DNA of 64,000 nucleotides from Serinibacter arcticus (GCF_004786095.1 NZ_RHPJ01000002.1:496001-560000); one strand, 5' to 3'. Positions 47,907 through 57,190 are shown, counted from the stretch's first letter. The notes: generated by a model not told the origin, from the sequence alone. Numbers and translations are program-made.

Positions 47907-49342
47907 TACTCCGGATCGTCCTGCGGTGCGCGGGACGAGGGTCGACGACGGCGCCGCGGCCGCGCCGTCGTCCCGTCCCACCAGTGCGCCACGACCGGCA
48001 GTGCGACGTCCTGACCTGCGGCGATGCGACCGAGGGCGAGCCGACGCAGGCCGAGCAGCGACAGCAGCATGGCGCACGTGGAGAACGTCGATATCAGCAC
48101 GAGCGACCCCAGTGCCCAGCGATAGTCGGCCAGCACGGGGGTGCCGTGGTGGGAGAGCGTGTCGAGAATGACACCGAACACCACGGCGCCGACCATGGCC
48201 GCGGCGAAACCGCCGATGTTGACCAGTCCGGTCGCCGTCGAGATGCGGTGCGGCGGGTTGTAGTCGCGGGCGAGGTGGAAGCCGACCTGGGACGCTGGTC
48301 CACCGGCCGAGAGCACGAGGAACGCGAGGGTCACGGCCCACGTCGGCGGCCCCTCGCCCGGCCAGACGGCGAGCGACGTCAGCGCGAGCAGTCCGAGCAG
48401 GCAGATGACGATCGCCAGCGGCATCCGCCACCCGGGTCGGCGGCCGGCCAGCGGTCCGACGAGGAAGCTGAAGCCGAGCGTCCCGATCACGAACAGCGAC
48501 AGCATCGCCGCGGCCCGGTCGGGCGTGTAGCCGAGACCCTCGGTGAGGAACGGGAAGCCCCACACCATGGCCAGGACGGTGCCGCTGGCCATCGTGGCCT
48601 GGTGCGTCCAGAAGCCCACCTGCGTGCCCTTGCCCAGCGCCGTGCCGCGCCAGGACGCACGCACGTCGTCCAGGACCCCGCCCCAGCCCCGCCGCGGCTG
48701 GACCTCCTCGCGGTCGGCGACCTCGGCCTCGTGCGCGGCGGCGCTCTTGTACGGCGCGGCCACGGCCGGACGCAGCAGCAGCACTGCGTAGACGAGCGAG
48801 GTCGCTCCCGTGACGAGGAACGTGCGGGTCCAGCCGAACTCGCCGAGCGCCCAGACCAGCGGCACGGTCGCGGCGAGGTTGCCGGCCATCCCGAACAGCC
48901 CGGAGAACATCGTCAGGACGGCGTAGCGCCGGCGCGGGAACCACTCGGCCGCGAGCCGCAGGCACGAGAGGTAGACGGCGGAGTCGCCCAGCCCCAGCAG
49001 GGCTCGCGCCCCGAGCGCGACCGGGTAGCTGGTCGCGAACGCGAAGGTGACCTGCGCCGTCCCCATGATCAGCGTGGCCACGAGCAGCACGCGACGCGGG
49101 CCGAGCCGGTCGATCGCGAGCCCGGCGGGGACCTGCATCGCGGCGTAGATCGCGAGCTGGACCATGACGAAGGCGCCGAGCTGGGCCGAGGAGATCCCGA
49201 GACGAGCGACGGCGTCGGGTCCGGCGACGCCGAGCGAGGAGCGGTGCAGCACGGCGAGGAAGTAGACCAGGCAGCCGGTCAGCCAGACCACCCACGGGTT
49301 GCGCCGCGCGGCGGCGTCCAGGGTGGTCACGAGGGAGGTCAC
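47906..49342 (-). CDS. Major facilitator superfamily transporter
   Basis: A 478-residue protein with twelve predicted helices. The MFS motif A after helix 2 is clear (AGLAIDRLGPRRVLLVATLI), and the first helix reads VVWLTGCLVYFLAVLHRSSLG. A cytoplasmic loop with many charges (HEAEVADREEVQPRRGW) lies in the middle. It resembles nitrate/sugar-phosphate-like anion:cation symporter members, but the substrate is unknown. GTG at 49342 starts VTSLVTTLDAAARRNPW; a longer N-terminal reading would be Arg/Ser-rich shadow sequence. Confidence 0.88.
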   Translation of the reverse strand: MTSLVTTLDAAARRNPWVVWLTGCLVYFLAVLHRSSLGVAGPDAVARLGISSAQLGAFVMVQLAIYAAMQVPAGLAIDRLGPRRVLLVATLIMGTAQVTFAFATSYPVALGARALLGLGDSAVYLSCLRLAAEWFPRRRYAVLTMFSGLFGMAGNLAATVPLVWALGEFGWTRTFLVTGATSLVYAVLLLRPAVAAPYKSAAAHEAEVADREEVQPRRGWGGVLDDVRASWRGTALGKGTQVGFWTHQATMASGTVLAMVWGFPFLTEGLGYTPDRAAAMLSLFVIGTLGFSFLVGPLAGRRPGWRMPLAIVICLLGLLALTSLAVWPGEGPPTWAVTLAFLVLSAGGPASQVGFHLARDYNPPHRISTATGLVNIGGFAAAMVGAVVFGVILDTLSHHGTPVLADYRWALGSLVLISTFSTCAMLLSLLGLRRLALGRIAAGQDVALPVVAHWWDGTTARPRRRRRPSSRAPQDDPE

Positions 49343-49391
49343 GGGATCCCATTGTCCACCCGATCGAGTCGATTCCGCTCCGGCGGGCAGA

Positions 49392-49429
49392 CGAACGCCC
49401 CGCCGCGCTGGTGCGCGACGGGGCGTTCG
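49392..49429 (-). terminator. Hairpin terminator of the Q/G-rich membrane protein gene
   Basis: CGAACGCCCCG (49392-49402) pairs exactly with CGGGGCGTTCG (49419-49429), and CGCGC/GCGCG pairs again inside. It starts 14 bases after the stop at 49443. Confidence 0.75.
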
Positions 49430-49442
49430 GTGAGGCGGTCGA

Positions 49443-50891
49443 TCAGTTCCAGACGACCGTCTTCGGCTCGACCGAGAAGTCGACCGTCGGAGCGCCGAGG
49501 CTCGGGCCGAACAGCACGTCGCCGCGCGCGGTCTGGCCGTCCACGGAGAAGTCGGCGGACATGGTGACCCCACCGATGAAGTCGCCGCGGACGAAGAACG
49601 GGTTGTCGTAGTTCGGCTCGGGGTTGAGGCCGCCGATGCGGAGCTCCGCGTCGCCCGTGAGGGTGCGGGTGACCGACCCGTCGACCACGACCGAGCCGTC
49701 GCTCAGCGTGCCGGGGATGGCGAGGCCGCACCCGGCGTCGAGCGTGGTGGTCGCCAGGCAGGCGTCGACGGCGGCGCGCACCGTGTCGTGGAAGACCTGC
49801 TTGGCCTCGTCGGTCAGGTCGACCTCCAGGCCCGAGAACGAACCGGACTCGTACGGCGCGGTCACGACGGTGTCGACGGTGCCCGCGACGACGAAGTTCG
49901 GCGTCGTCGTCGCGAGCTGGTAGCTCCCGATGAAGGCGTCGTAGCTGCCGTCGGGCTCGACCGCGACCCCGTTGACCGTGACGTCGAGCCCGGAGACGGT
50001 GCTCGGCACGTAGACGCTGCCGCCGGGGGCGTACATCGCGTAGTTGCCGTCGCCGTCACCGGAGACGCTGAAGGACTCCGAGACGGGCGTACCGCCGATC
50101 GAGTAGCTGGCCTCGACGTCGCCGCCGTAGGCCATGTCCTCGGTGGGCGCGGTCACGACGATGTCGGTGATCGGGGCGATCGCGTTCGACGCGGCGAGCA
50201 CCTCGTCGGTCAGCAGGGTCTCGTCGATGGGCTCGACCGGGTCGACGAAGGCGAGCGCGGCCGCGGCGTCGCCCTCGGCGATCGCCGTGAGGAAGCCCTC
50301 GACGACGGCCTCCGGTGCGAGAGCGTCGGCGGTGGCGGACTCGGTGCCCGAGCCGTCGGTGCCCGTGGTCGGGTCCTCGGCGGAGTCACCGCCGCCGCGC
50401 GTGGCGAGGAAGACGACCAGGACGATGACGGCGACGGCGGCGACGACGATGCCGATGATCAGGCCGACGGGCGTCTTCTTCTTCGGCGGGGTGGGGCCAC
50501 CGGGGCCGTAGGGGGGCTGACCCGTCGGGCCGCCGTACTGCTGGCCGCCGTGCTGCTGACCGCCGTAGCCTGGCTGGGCGGCGTACTGCTGCGTGGCCTG
50601 CGGATTCTGCTGACCGCCCCAGGGCTGGCCCTGCTGGGCCGGCTGGCCCTGCTGACCCGCCCACTGCTCACCGGCGTGCTCACCGCCCCACTGCTGGCCC
50701 TGCTCACCCTGCTGGCCGGCCTGCTGACCCTGGCCGGCGGACGTCGCGCCCCAGCCGTCGTAGGCGGCACCGGGCTGCTGGGGCTGCTGGGGCTGCCCCT
50801 GCGGGGCGGGCGGCTGCTGCGAGGCGCTGGGGCCGCCCCACGGGTCGCCGTCGGGGTTCTTGCCGTTCGGCGTCGTGCCGTCGTTGCTCAT
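49443..50891 (-). CDS. Single-pass membrane protein with Gln/Gly/Pro-rich cytoplasmic tail
   Basis: A 482-residue protein. Residues 1-135 are low complexity, built of Q, G, P, W and Y (for example GQQGEQGQQWGGEHAGEQWA), typical of actinobacterial cell-envelope proteins. One helix (TPVGLIIGIVVAAVAVIVLV) about 140-165 is followed by an extracellular part that begins with a DUF4878-like segment (VVEGFLTAIAEGDAAAALAFVD) and has a Cys pair (ACLATTTLDAGCG). Function unknown. The ATG at 50891 has GGGACGAG before it. Confidence 0.8.
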   Translation of the reverse strand: MSNDGTTPNGKNPDGDPWGGPSASQQPPAPQGQPQQPQQPGAAYDGWGATSAGQGQQAGQQGEQGQQWGGEHAGEQWAGQQGQPAQQGQPWGGQQNPQATQQYAAQPGYGGQQHGGQQYGGPTGQPPYGPGGPTPPKKKTPVGLIIGIVVAAVAVIVLVVFLATRGGGDSAEDPTTGTDGSGTESATADALAPEAVVEGFLTAIAEGDAAAALAFVDPVEPIDETLLTDEVLAASNAIAPITDIVVTAPTEDMAYGGDVEASYSIGGTPVSESFSVSGDGDGNYAMYAPGGSVYVPSTVSGLDVTVNGVAVEPDGSYDAFIGSYQLATTTPNFVVAGTVDTVVTAPYESGSFSGLEVDLTDEAKQVFHDTVRAAVDACLATTTLDAGCGLAIPGTLSDGSVVVDGSVTRTLTGDAELRIGGLNPEPNYDNPFFVRGDFIGGVTMSADFSVDGQTARGDVLFGPSLGAPTVDFSVEPKTVVWN

Positions 50892-50974
50892 GTCTCGTCC
50901 CTGGTCAGAAGTGTGGCTCCGAGGTTATCGGTCGCCACCCGCCCGGCGGGGGATCGACCCGGCCCGTCGGAGGG

Positions 50975-52315
50975 TCACGCCTCCTGCGCGACCATCCGGC
51001 GCGCGACCGGTGTGCTCGCGGCCGCGCCGAGCAGCACGAGCCCGCCCGCGGCCAGCACGCTGAGCACGTACTGCACGAGGACCTGGGGCTGGGCGAACGT
51101 GCTCAGCCCGAGGAGCGGGGCGATGATGACGAGCATGGAGACGGCCGCCGTCCCGGCCGCGGCGAGCAGGGGGATGAGCGTCTCGCGGAACCGCGCGGCG
51201 TCGAGCACACGGGTGTCGGTGCCGGCCAGCACGAGGTTGCGGTACGCCTGCCGCTGGTCGATCACCCGACCCGCCTGCATCACGCCCGTGGAGACGCCGG
51301 CCACGATGCCGGCGATCGCCAGGGTCAGCAGCCCGCCCGTGCCGATGTCGCGCACGAGGACCTCCTGCTCGCCGCCCCCGCCGTCGGCGCCGAACAGGCT
51401 GGCGACGGCCGTGATCCCGGCGATGAACGTCGCCAGGGCGACGCCGCCGACGCTGCGCCACGCTCCGCGCGGATCATCGACGATGCGCCGGCCGGCGAGC
51501 AGCGTGGCGGGTCGCCTGGCACCGCGCGCGGTGAGTCGTCCGACCAGGCCGAGCACGAACGGTCCGACGACGTTGAGCGTCGCCATTCCCGCCGCCACCA
51601 TCGCCATGAGGACGACCAGCATGATCGTCCCCGCGCCGCCGCTGAGCGCGGCGTTCGCGACGACGACGCCGACGACCGCGACCACGAGCGCCGCCAGCCG
51701 GATCACCCGCAGCCCGGGCGGGGTGGTGCGTGCAGCCACTCCGAGCGGGGTGATGGCCACGCGGCCCAGGCTCGAGACGGCGGAGGCGAGCGCGATGACG
51801 ACGACGGCGCCGATCGCCGCGAGCAGGCCCGGCAGGCCGACCCACAGCTCGGCCACGTCGAAGGTCCGGTCCTGGAAGGACAGCCGAGCCACCAGCGGCA
51901 GCAGCGCGCCGTAGCCCGCGACGCCGACGACGGCGCCCAGCACGGCCTGCACGCCGGCGTCGAGCACGGTCAGCGCGGCGACCTGACCGGTGGTGGCGCC
52001 GGCGAGGCGGAGCGCGGCGAGCCTGGCGTCGCGGCGCGCGACGGCGAGCCGGGCGGCCGCGCCGCCGAGCGTGGAGAGGGGCACGAGCAGGAGCAGCGTC
52101 GCGAAGCCGGCGAGGAAGACGTACGTGCCGTCGTCGTCGCTCGCGCCGGGGGCGAGCGCGCGCTGCACGAACGCCGCGAGGCCGCCGACGACGACGAGCG
52201 CGATCGCCGTCGTCACGGCGAACGCGATCACGGCCAGCACGCCGGTCAGGCCGGCCGGGTCGGAGCGTCCGCTGCTGCGGCGGCGGAGCAGGAACCACAG
52301 GCGCAGCGTGGTCAC
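50975..52315 (-). CDS. FtsX-like ABC transporter permease
   Basis: A 446-residue membrane protein with about ten helices, including the FtsX-type pair around LAALRLAGATTGQVAALTVLD and a C-terminal YRNLVLAGTDTRVLDAARF. It belongs to the MacB/LolC/FtsX superfamily, which acts by mechanotransmission rather than classic transport. GTG at 52315 overlaps the stop of the ATPase gene by four bases. Such pairs in Gram-positive bacteria often deal with peptide antibiotics or lipids; no linked two-component system is present. Confidence 0.88.
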   Translation of the reverse strand: MTTLRLWFLLRRRSSGRSDPAGLTGVLAVIAFAVTTAIALVVVGGLAAFVQRALAPGASDDDGTYVFLAGFATLLLLVPLSTLGGAAARLAVARRDARLAALRLAGATTGQVAALTVLDAGVQAVLGAVVGVAGYGALLPLVARLSFQDRTFDVAELWVGLPGLLAAIGAVVVIALASAVSSLGRVAITPLGVAARTTPPGLRVIRLAALVVAVVGVVVANAALSGGAGTIMLVVLMAMVAAGMATLNVVGPFVLGLVGRLTARGARRPATLLAGRRIVDDPRGAWRSVGGVALATFIAGITAVASLFGADGGGGEQEVLVRDIGTGGLLTLAIAGIVAGVSTGVMQAGRVIDQRQAYRNLVLAGTDTRVLDAARFRETLIPLLAAAGTAAVSMLVIIAPLLGLSTFAQPQVLVQYVLSVLAAGGLVLLGAAASTPVARRMVAQEA

Positions 52316-53019
52316 GACGTCGCCCCCGCCTGCTGGAGCTCGCGCACGATGCGGCCGTCGCGCATCTCGACGATGCGACCGCACCAGCGGGCGACCTCCG
52401 TGTCGTGCGTGACGACGACGAGCGCGGCGCCCTGGGCGCGCGCCGCCGTGGTCAGCGCCTTCATGACCTCCCAGCCGGTGGTGCGGTCCAGGGCGCCGGT
52501 GGGCTCGTCGGCGAAGATGACGCCGGGGCTGCCGACCAGGGCCCGGGCGATGGCGACGCGCTGCGCCTGACCGCCGGAGAGCTCGCCGGGGCGGCGCTCC
52601 TCCGTGCCGGCCAGGCCCAGGTGCCCCAGCCACTGCCGGGCGCGAGCCGTCGCCTCGGCGCGGCCGACGCCGTCGAGCAGGAGCGGGAGGGCGGCGTTCT
52701 CCTGCGCGGGAAGCTCGGGGAGGAGCTGGCCGGACTGGAAGACGAATCCGAAGTCGCGGCGGCGCAGCGCGGTGCGCTCGCGATCGCTCAGGTCGGTCAG
52801 CGAGCGGCCGTCCCACCGGACGACGCCCGCCGTCGGGGCGAGCACGCCCGCGAGGAGGTGCAGGAGCGTGGTCTTGCCGGAGCCGGACGGGCCCATGATG
52901 GCGACGGACTCGCCGGGACCGACGGTCAGGTCGACGCCGGCGAGGGCGTGCGTGGCGGTGGTCGGGCTGCCGTAGGTCTTGGTCAGCGCGACGGCTTCGA
53001 GGGTGCGGGAGGGGGTCAT
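52312..53019 (-). CDS. ABC transporter ATPase, LolD/MacB type
   Basis: A 235-residue ATPase: Walker A GPSGSGKTT about 46-54, Q-loop FVFQSGQLLPELPAQENAALPLLLD (typical of LolD/MacB), signature LSGGQAQR, Walker B VIFADEPTGALD, H-loop VVTHDTEVA. ATG at 53019 begins MTPSRTLEAVALTKTYG. It powers the FtsX-like permease coded just downstream, through a four-base overlap. Confidence 0.93.
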   Translation of the reverse strand: MTPSRTLEAVALTKTYGSPTTATHALAGVDLTVGPGESVAIMGPSGSGKTTLLHLLAGVLAPTAGVVRWDGRSLTDLSDRERTALRRRDFGFVFQSGQLLPELPAQENAALPLLLDGVGRAEATARARQWLGHLGLAGTEERRPGELSGGQAQRVAIARALVGSPGVIFADEPTGALDRTTGWEVMKALTTAARAQGAALVVVTHDTEVARWCGRIVEMRDGRIVRELQQAGATS

Positions 53020-53205
53020 GGTTCGAGCCTCGTCCGCCCCGGTCGGCGGCGCGTCGGGCCGCGGACGCCCCCGGGAGCCCACACGTGGACCCGCGGTGGG
53101 GCGGCCGGGTCATCCCGGGGTGGGACGGAGTCGAACCTTCACGCCGGTGCAGGGGGTGCGTACCGTGGAAGTTTCAGACGTCCGACCCCATCGAGGAGGT
53201 CCACC

Positions 53206-53379
53206 GTGTCCAGCACACCCCCCGTTCCCCCGCCTGCCATCCCCGACGACGGCGCGCGGGCCTCGGCCGCCGAGGAGATCGAGGCGGAGGTCGACGTCGT
53301 CAGCAGGATCAACGACCCGGCGCACGACGACGTGTTCGAGCACCTGCGCCGCAAGCCGGACCCCGGCACCGACGCCTGA
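53206..53379 (+). CDS. Small acidic protein of unknown function
   Basis: A 57-residue protein: Pro-rich start, an acidic helix AAEEIEAEVDVVSRINDPAH, then DDVFEHLRRKPDPGTDA. Support comes from a strong GAGGAGG sequence (53192-53198) before the GTG at 53206 and from almost all third codon positions being G or C. A -10-like TACCGT lies at 53161-53166. I recognise no family. Confidence 0.65.
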   Translation: MSSTPPVPPPAIPDDGARASAAEEIEAEVDVVSRINDPAHDDVFEHLRRKPDPGTDA

Positions 53380-53400
53380 TCGGCGCGAGTCGAGGTCGCG

Positions 53401-53958
53401 TCAGCCCTTCGCGGCGAAGGTCGCGGTGTAGTAGGTCTGGACGTCGACCTCGGCCGAGTCGACCTCGGCGACGAGGCGGGCTCGCCCGACCATGTGCTCG
53501 GCGAACTTGAGCGACAGGTCGTTGAAACGCGAGACGTCGTAGCCGACCGTGACGCCGTTGCTGGTGAGGAGATCGAACATCACGTCGATCATGTCCGCGA
53601 AGGCGCTCGTCCCACGCACCGTCGGATGGGCGAGGGTGTAGCCCACGTACCAGAGCGCACCGCGATCGTGAGCGTCCGTGTAGCGACTGCGATAGAAGTC
53701 GGGACTGATCCAGGCGACGGCGTCGAGGTCGGTCGCGATGGTCGTCATCGCCACCGCGTTCCCATCGGCGTCCCACGCGAGGAGCTTCATGATCCGGGGG
53801 TCGGTCATCTCCTCGGCGAACTCGTCGGGAGAGAGCAGGTGCCTTGCGGCTGCACGCGTCGCCAGAGGAGTGAACGCCGCCTCGTAGACGGGCCACCACG
53901 CGGCGACGCCGACGTCGTCGAGCTCGCGCTCGATCGTCACGCGGGTCGGGGCGGTCAC
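53401..53958 (-). CDS. GNAT-like acyltransferase-fold protein, coupled to the arginine decarboxylase
   Basis: A 185-residue soluble protein. The pattern AAWWPVYEAAF at the start, a central strand WYVGYTLAHPTVRG followed by a helix TSAFADMIDVMFDLL, and a closing YDVSRFNDLSLKFAEHM look like a GNAT acetyltransferase fold, with VRGTSAF in the place of the acetyl-CoA pyrophosphate loop. The match is loose and the enzyme might not be active. GTG at 53958 overlaps the decarboxylase stop by four bases, so the two proteins are made together; an agmatine- or arginine-related substrate is an inference from that. Confidence 0.6.
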   Translation of the reverse strand: MTAPTRVTIERELDDVGVAAWWPVYEAAFTPLATRAAARHLLSPDEFAEEMTDPRIMKLLAWDADGNAVAMTTIATDLDAVAWISPDFYRSRYTDAHDRGALWYVGYTLAHPTVRGTSAFADMIDVMFDLLTSNGVTVGYDVSRFNDLSLKFAEHMVGRARLVAEVDSAEVDVQTYYTATFAAKG

Positions 53959-54467
53959 GCCCAACCCTGCGACGTGTAGGTCGCCACCACGAGGGCGCAG
54001 ACGGGCTCGGTCTCGCACACGGCGCTCGTCACGAGGCGGCCGGCCGGGTGGTAGCCGCCCCCGCGCCCGGCGATCAGGTCGTCCAGGCTGGCGTGCAGAT
54101 CACGCTCGACCTGCTCGCGGGCCGGACCCTCGTGCTCGACGAAGAGGCCTGCTCCGGACCCGTCGTCGGCCAGGGCCCAGGCGACCCCGGCCCACGCCTC
54201 GTGCAGCGGGAGCTCGGCGTGCGCCTCGGCGTAGACGCAGTACAGGAGGTCCCCGTGCCCGCCGACGAGCTGCTCGTCACCCGTCACGGTCTGGACCTTC
54301 GCGCCCGGCGGGATGACCGAGCTCAGGCGGACCAGGTTGAAGTCGGCCACCCCTGCGCCACGCAGGGCAGCGTCGAACGCGGACAGCGGCGTTCGGCCGG
54401 ATCCCGCACCGGCGCTGACACGGATGTGGGGGGTGGGCGAGCCAGATGAGGGCAGGTGGTTCGTCAC
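53955..54467 (-). CDS. Pyruvoyl-dependent arginine decarboxylase
   Basis: A 170-residue proenzyme of the PvlArgDC family, which converts arginine to agmatine. IRVSAGAGSGRTPLSAFDAA and the cleavage region NLVRLSSVIPPGAKV are diagnostic. By family analogy the chain is cut between Ser49 and Ser50 and the new N-terminal Ser becomes the pyruvoyl group; the beta chain would be residues 1-49. Length fits the archaeal and bacterial enzymes. The GTG at 54467 is 6 bases from a TAAAAT -10. The gene is followed by the overlapping GNAT-like gene. PvlArgDC is common in archaea and chlamydiae and uncommon in actinobacteria, and its promoter region is unusually AT-rich. Confidence 0.85.
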   Translation of the reverse strand: MTNHLPSSGSPTPHIRVSAGAGSGRTPLSAFDAALRGAGVADFNLVRLSSVIPPGAKVQTVTGDEQLVGGHGDLLYCVYAEAHAELPLHEAWAGVAWALADDGSGAGLFVEHEGPAREQVERDLHASLDDLIAGRGGGYHPAGRLVTSAVCETEPVCALVVATYTSQGWA

Positions 54468-54473
54468 GCAACG

Positions 54474-54502
54474 ATTTTAGGGGTAAGTCGTGACTTTTTT
54501 CA
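54474..54502 (-). promoter_or_regulatory. Promoter of the arginine decarboxylase, probably leaderless
   Basis: On the minus strand TGAAAA (54502-54497) and TAAAAT (54479-54474) form -35 and -10 hexamers 17 bases apart. The -10 ends 6 bases before the GTG start. This is one of the most AT-rich stretches of the window. Confidence 0.6.
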
Positions 54503-54543
54503 CCCCAAACGCACAAGAAACCCACATATCGGGCGCAGCAGCG

Positions 54544-56640
54544 TCAATCGAGCTGTGGTGACACCGGGATCTCGGCGCTCGGGAGCGTGAACAGGAACGT
54601 CGACCCCACGCCGGGGGTCGACTCCGCCCAGATGCGGCCACCGTGCCGCGAGACGATGTTGCGGGAGATCGCCAGCCCGAGGCCGGTGCCGCCCTTCTCG
54701 CGGGCGTCGGAGGAGTCCACCTGCTCGAACCGACCGAAGATCGACTCGAGCCGGTCGAGCGGGATGCCGCGGCCCGTGTCGCGGACCGCGACCTCGAGGA
54801 AGACCCCCGTCGGGCGGGCGCCGACCGTGACGCGGCCGCCGCGCTCGGTGAACTTCACCGCGTTGCCGATGAGGTTGACCAGCGTCTGCACGATGCGGTC
54901 GACGTCGGCCGTGACGATCCCGGGGACGTCCTCGACCTCGATGGTGATGTCGGCCTGGGTGGCCAGGGCCTCGGTCTGCTCGACGGCGGAGCGCACCACC
55001 TTCTCCAGCGGCACGTCGATCAGCTCCAGCGGGTCGGCGCCCGATCCGAGCCGCTCGACCTCGAGGATGTCGTTGATCAGCCGGGTGAGGCGGTCCACGC
55101 TGTCGCCCGCGATGCCGAGCAGACGCCGGGCCTCGGGGGCGATGTCCCCGGTGGCGCCGCCCGCGACGAGGCCGATCGCGCCCTTGATGGACGTGAGCGG
55201 GGTGCGGAGCTCGTGGCTGATCACGGAGATGAACTCGCTCTTCATGCGGTCGATCTCGCGGCGCTGCGTGACGTCGCGGAAGACGACCACGGCGCCGGTC
55301 ACGCGCCCGTCGTCCACCACGGGGCTCGCCGTCACCTCGACGGGGATGAGTGCCCCGTCGGCCCGGCGGTAGAGGTCCTCCTCGGAGTTCACCGTGACGC
55401 CCTGGTCGATCGCCTCGTGGATGTAGCAGCCCGCGTAGGGGAAGGGCGTGCCGTCGTCCTGCACGGCGTGCAGCTGGTCGTGCGCGTGGAGCCCGACGAG
55501 GTTCTCCGGGCGAAGTCCGAGCGAGCGCGCGCCCGCGGGGTTGACGAACGTGATGACGCCCTCGCGATCCACGCCGTAGATGCCCTCACCGACCGAGGTC
55601 AGCGTGAGCTGCGTGGTCCGGGTGAGGTCGGCCAGCTCCTCGGTGCGCTCCTCGACGCGCACCTCCAGGTCCCGACGAAGCCGCTCGTTGGCCACGACGA
55701 GGGAGATCTGTCGGACGGCGACGGCCGTGATCACCATGAACCACAGCGCGATGGCCAGGCCCGAGATGACGGCGAGGCTGCCCTGGATCTGCACGACGGC
55801 GGCGGCGATGAAGAGGCAGAAGGTCACGACCGTCCCCGCCACCGGCGACCCCTCGCGCTCCTCCGTCGCGTCTCCCCGCCCGGTGACCGCTGTGCCCGAT
55901 CCGGCGGGGTGGCAGGCCGCAACGCCGATGAGCGCGTATCCGAGCACCCAACCGAGGTCGACGACGGAGCCGAACTGAAAGCCGCCGGACGACTCGCCGA
56001 CGGCGTAGGAGATGTCGGCGACGGCGTAGATGACGAAGCTCATCCCCACGAGTACGAGGGGGATGCGATCGGGCCCGACGCTCCTCATGATGAGGAGCAC
56101 CGCGAACGTCGCGAGAACGGCGTCCATGACGGGGAGCGCGATCGAGACGAGCCGGGCCACGTCCCAGGCGGACTCCTCGTTCGTGATGTCGGGGAAGACG
56201 ATGAGGGCCGACACGAAGAGGACGGAGCCGCCCACCACGATGCCGTCGAGCAGGGTTCGCACCAGCTGCGGGCGGTCGAGCGCCTGGTTGGGGAACGACA
56301 CCATGGCGGCAACGCCGACGACGAGGGCGAGCAGGAGACCGATCTCCGACAGGCTGTCGTTTCCGATGAGGGCGGAGAGGACGTTCGCGCTCAGTCCGAT
56401 GAGCCCGGCGACTCCGAGCAGCAGCCAGGCGCGACGGCGACGACCCCTGCTCCGGCTCGACCGCCGGAAGCACAGCACCGCCGTCGTCAGCGCTGTGACC
56501 ATGATCGCGACGGGCGATGCGAGCGCGTTGAAGTCGGCGTCGGAACCGAAGGCGAAGAGCAGGGCGAGCGCGAGCACCCACACGACGGTGATCGTGGTCG
56601 CGACTGTCAGCGGACCCTTCAGAGTCTGTGTGGTTCTCAC
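54544..56640 (-). CDS. Membrane PAS histidine kinase
   Basis: A 698-residue sensor kinase. About nine hydrophobic segments fill the first 330 residues, followed by a coiled coil (RLRRDLEVRVEERTEELADL), a PAS domain (EGIYGVDREGVITFVNPAGA through VVFRDVTQRREIDRM), the dimerisation helix with the phosphorylated His in ISHELRTPLTSIKG (about residue 476), and an ATPase domain with N box (LIGNAVKFTE), G1 (DTGRGIP), F box and G2 (GTGLGLAIS). GTG at 56640 is preferred since a TACGCT -10 lies 7 bases upstream; an ATG at 56688 would add 16 residues. It is divergent from the receiver and Hpt genes, its probable partners. Confidence 0.88.
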   Translation of the reverse strand: MRTTQTLKGPLTVATTITVVWVLALALLFAFGSDADFNALASPVAIMVTALTTAVLCFRRSSRSRGRRRRAWLLLGVAGLIGLSANVLSALIGNDSLSEIGLLLALVVGVAAMVSFPNQALDRPQLVRTLLDGIVVGGSVLFVSALIVFPDITNEESAWDVARLVSIALPVMDAVLATFAVLLIMRSVGPDRIPLVLVGMSFVIYAVADISYAVGESSGGFQFGSVVDLGWVLGYALIGVAACHPAGSGTAVTGRGDATEEREGSPVAGTVVTFCLFIAAAVVQIQGSLAVISGLAIALWFMVITAVAVRQISLVVANERLRRDLEVRVEERTEELADLTRTTQLTLTSVGEGIYGVDREGVITFVNPAGARSLGLRPENLVGLHAHDQLHAVQDDGTPFPYAGCYIHEAIDQGVTVNSEEDLYRRADGALIPVEVTASPVVDDGRVTGAVVVFRDVTQRREIDRMKSEFISVISHELRTPLTSIKGAIGLVAGGATGDIAPEARRLLGIAGDSVDRLTRLINDILEVERLGSGADPLELIDVPLEKVVRSAVEQTEALATQADITIEVEDVPGIVTADVDRIVQTLVNLIGNAVKFTERGGRVTVGARPTGVFLEVAVRDTGRGIPLDRLESIFGRFEQVDSSDAREKGGTGLGLAISRNIVSRHGGRIWAESTPGVGSTFLFTLPSAEIPVSPQLD

Positions 56641-56647
56641 CCGATTG

Positions 56648-56653
56648 AGCGTA
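56648..56653 (-). promoter_or_regulatory. Likely -10 element, leaderless mRNA for the histidine kinase
   Basis: TACGCT on the minus strand ends 7 bases before the GTG at 56640. If this is right, the ATG at 56688 is upstream of transcription and not used. Confidence 0.4.
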
Positions 56654-56787
56654 GTGTCCCCGCTGCCGTTCCGGACCCCCGCCCGCATCCTCGTCTTGAC
56701 AGGGGGGACGCACTAGCGTGGGGCTTCACACCAGAGCGCGTGGGGGTCTCCCCGGGCACCCGCGCGCGCAGCTTCGTGGAGGAAGCC

Positions 56788-57183
56788 ATGACCGTCCCCC
56801 AGGGACACGTCCTCGTCGTCGACGACGACGACTCGATCCGCGAGGTCGCGACGCTCGCGCTCGAGTTGGTCGGTGGCTGGAAGGTCTCCTCGGCCGGCAG
56901 CGGGAAGGAGGCCCTCGCCGTCGCCAGGGAAGCGCAGCCCGACGCCGTCCTGCTGGACGTCATGATGCCCGGGATGGACGGTCTCACCACCCTGGCGCAC
57001 CTGCGCGAGGACCCGGCGACCGCCGCGATCCCGGTCATCCTCATGACGGCGAAGGCCGCGACCGGCGAGGAGCCGGAGTGGCAGGGGCTCGACATCGCCG
57101 GCGTGATCGCGAAGCCCTTCGACCCGATGTCGTTGACCACCCGCGTGCGCGAGCTGCTCGACGGGCAGGCCGCGCAGGCGTGA
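56788..57183 (+). CDS. Stand-alone response-regulator receiver domain
   Basis: A 131-residue CheY-like protein with no output domain. Acidic pocket VVDDDDS (residues 10-16), phosphorylated Asp57 in LLDVMMPGMDG, conserved Thr/Ala switch LMTAKA and Lys in AKPFDPM. ATG at 56788 follows GGAGGA. It is divergent from the histidine kinase and 19 bases upstream of the Hpt gene. It probably passes phosphate between kinase and Hpt. Confidence 0.93.
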   Translation: MTVPQGHVLVVDDDDSIREVATLALELVGGWKVSSAGSGKEALAVAREAQPDAVLLDVMMPGMDGLTTLAHLREDPATAAIPVILMTAKAATGEEPEWQGLDIAGVIAKPFDPMSLTTRVRELLDGQAAQA

Positions 57184-57190
57184 GCTGCAC

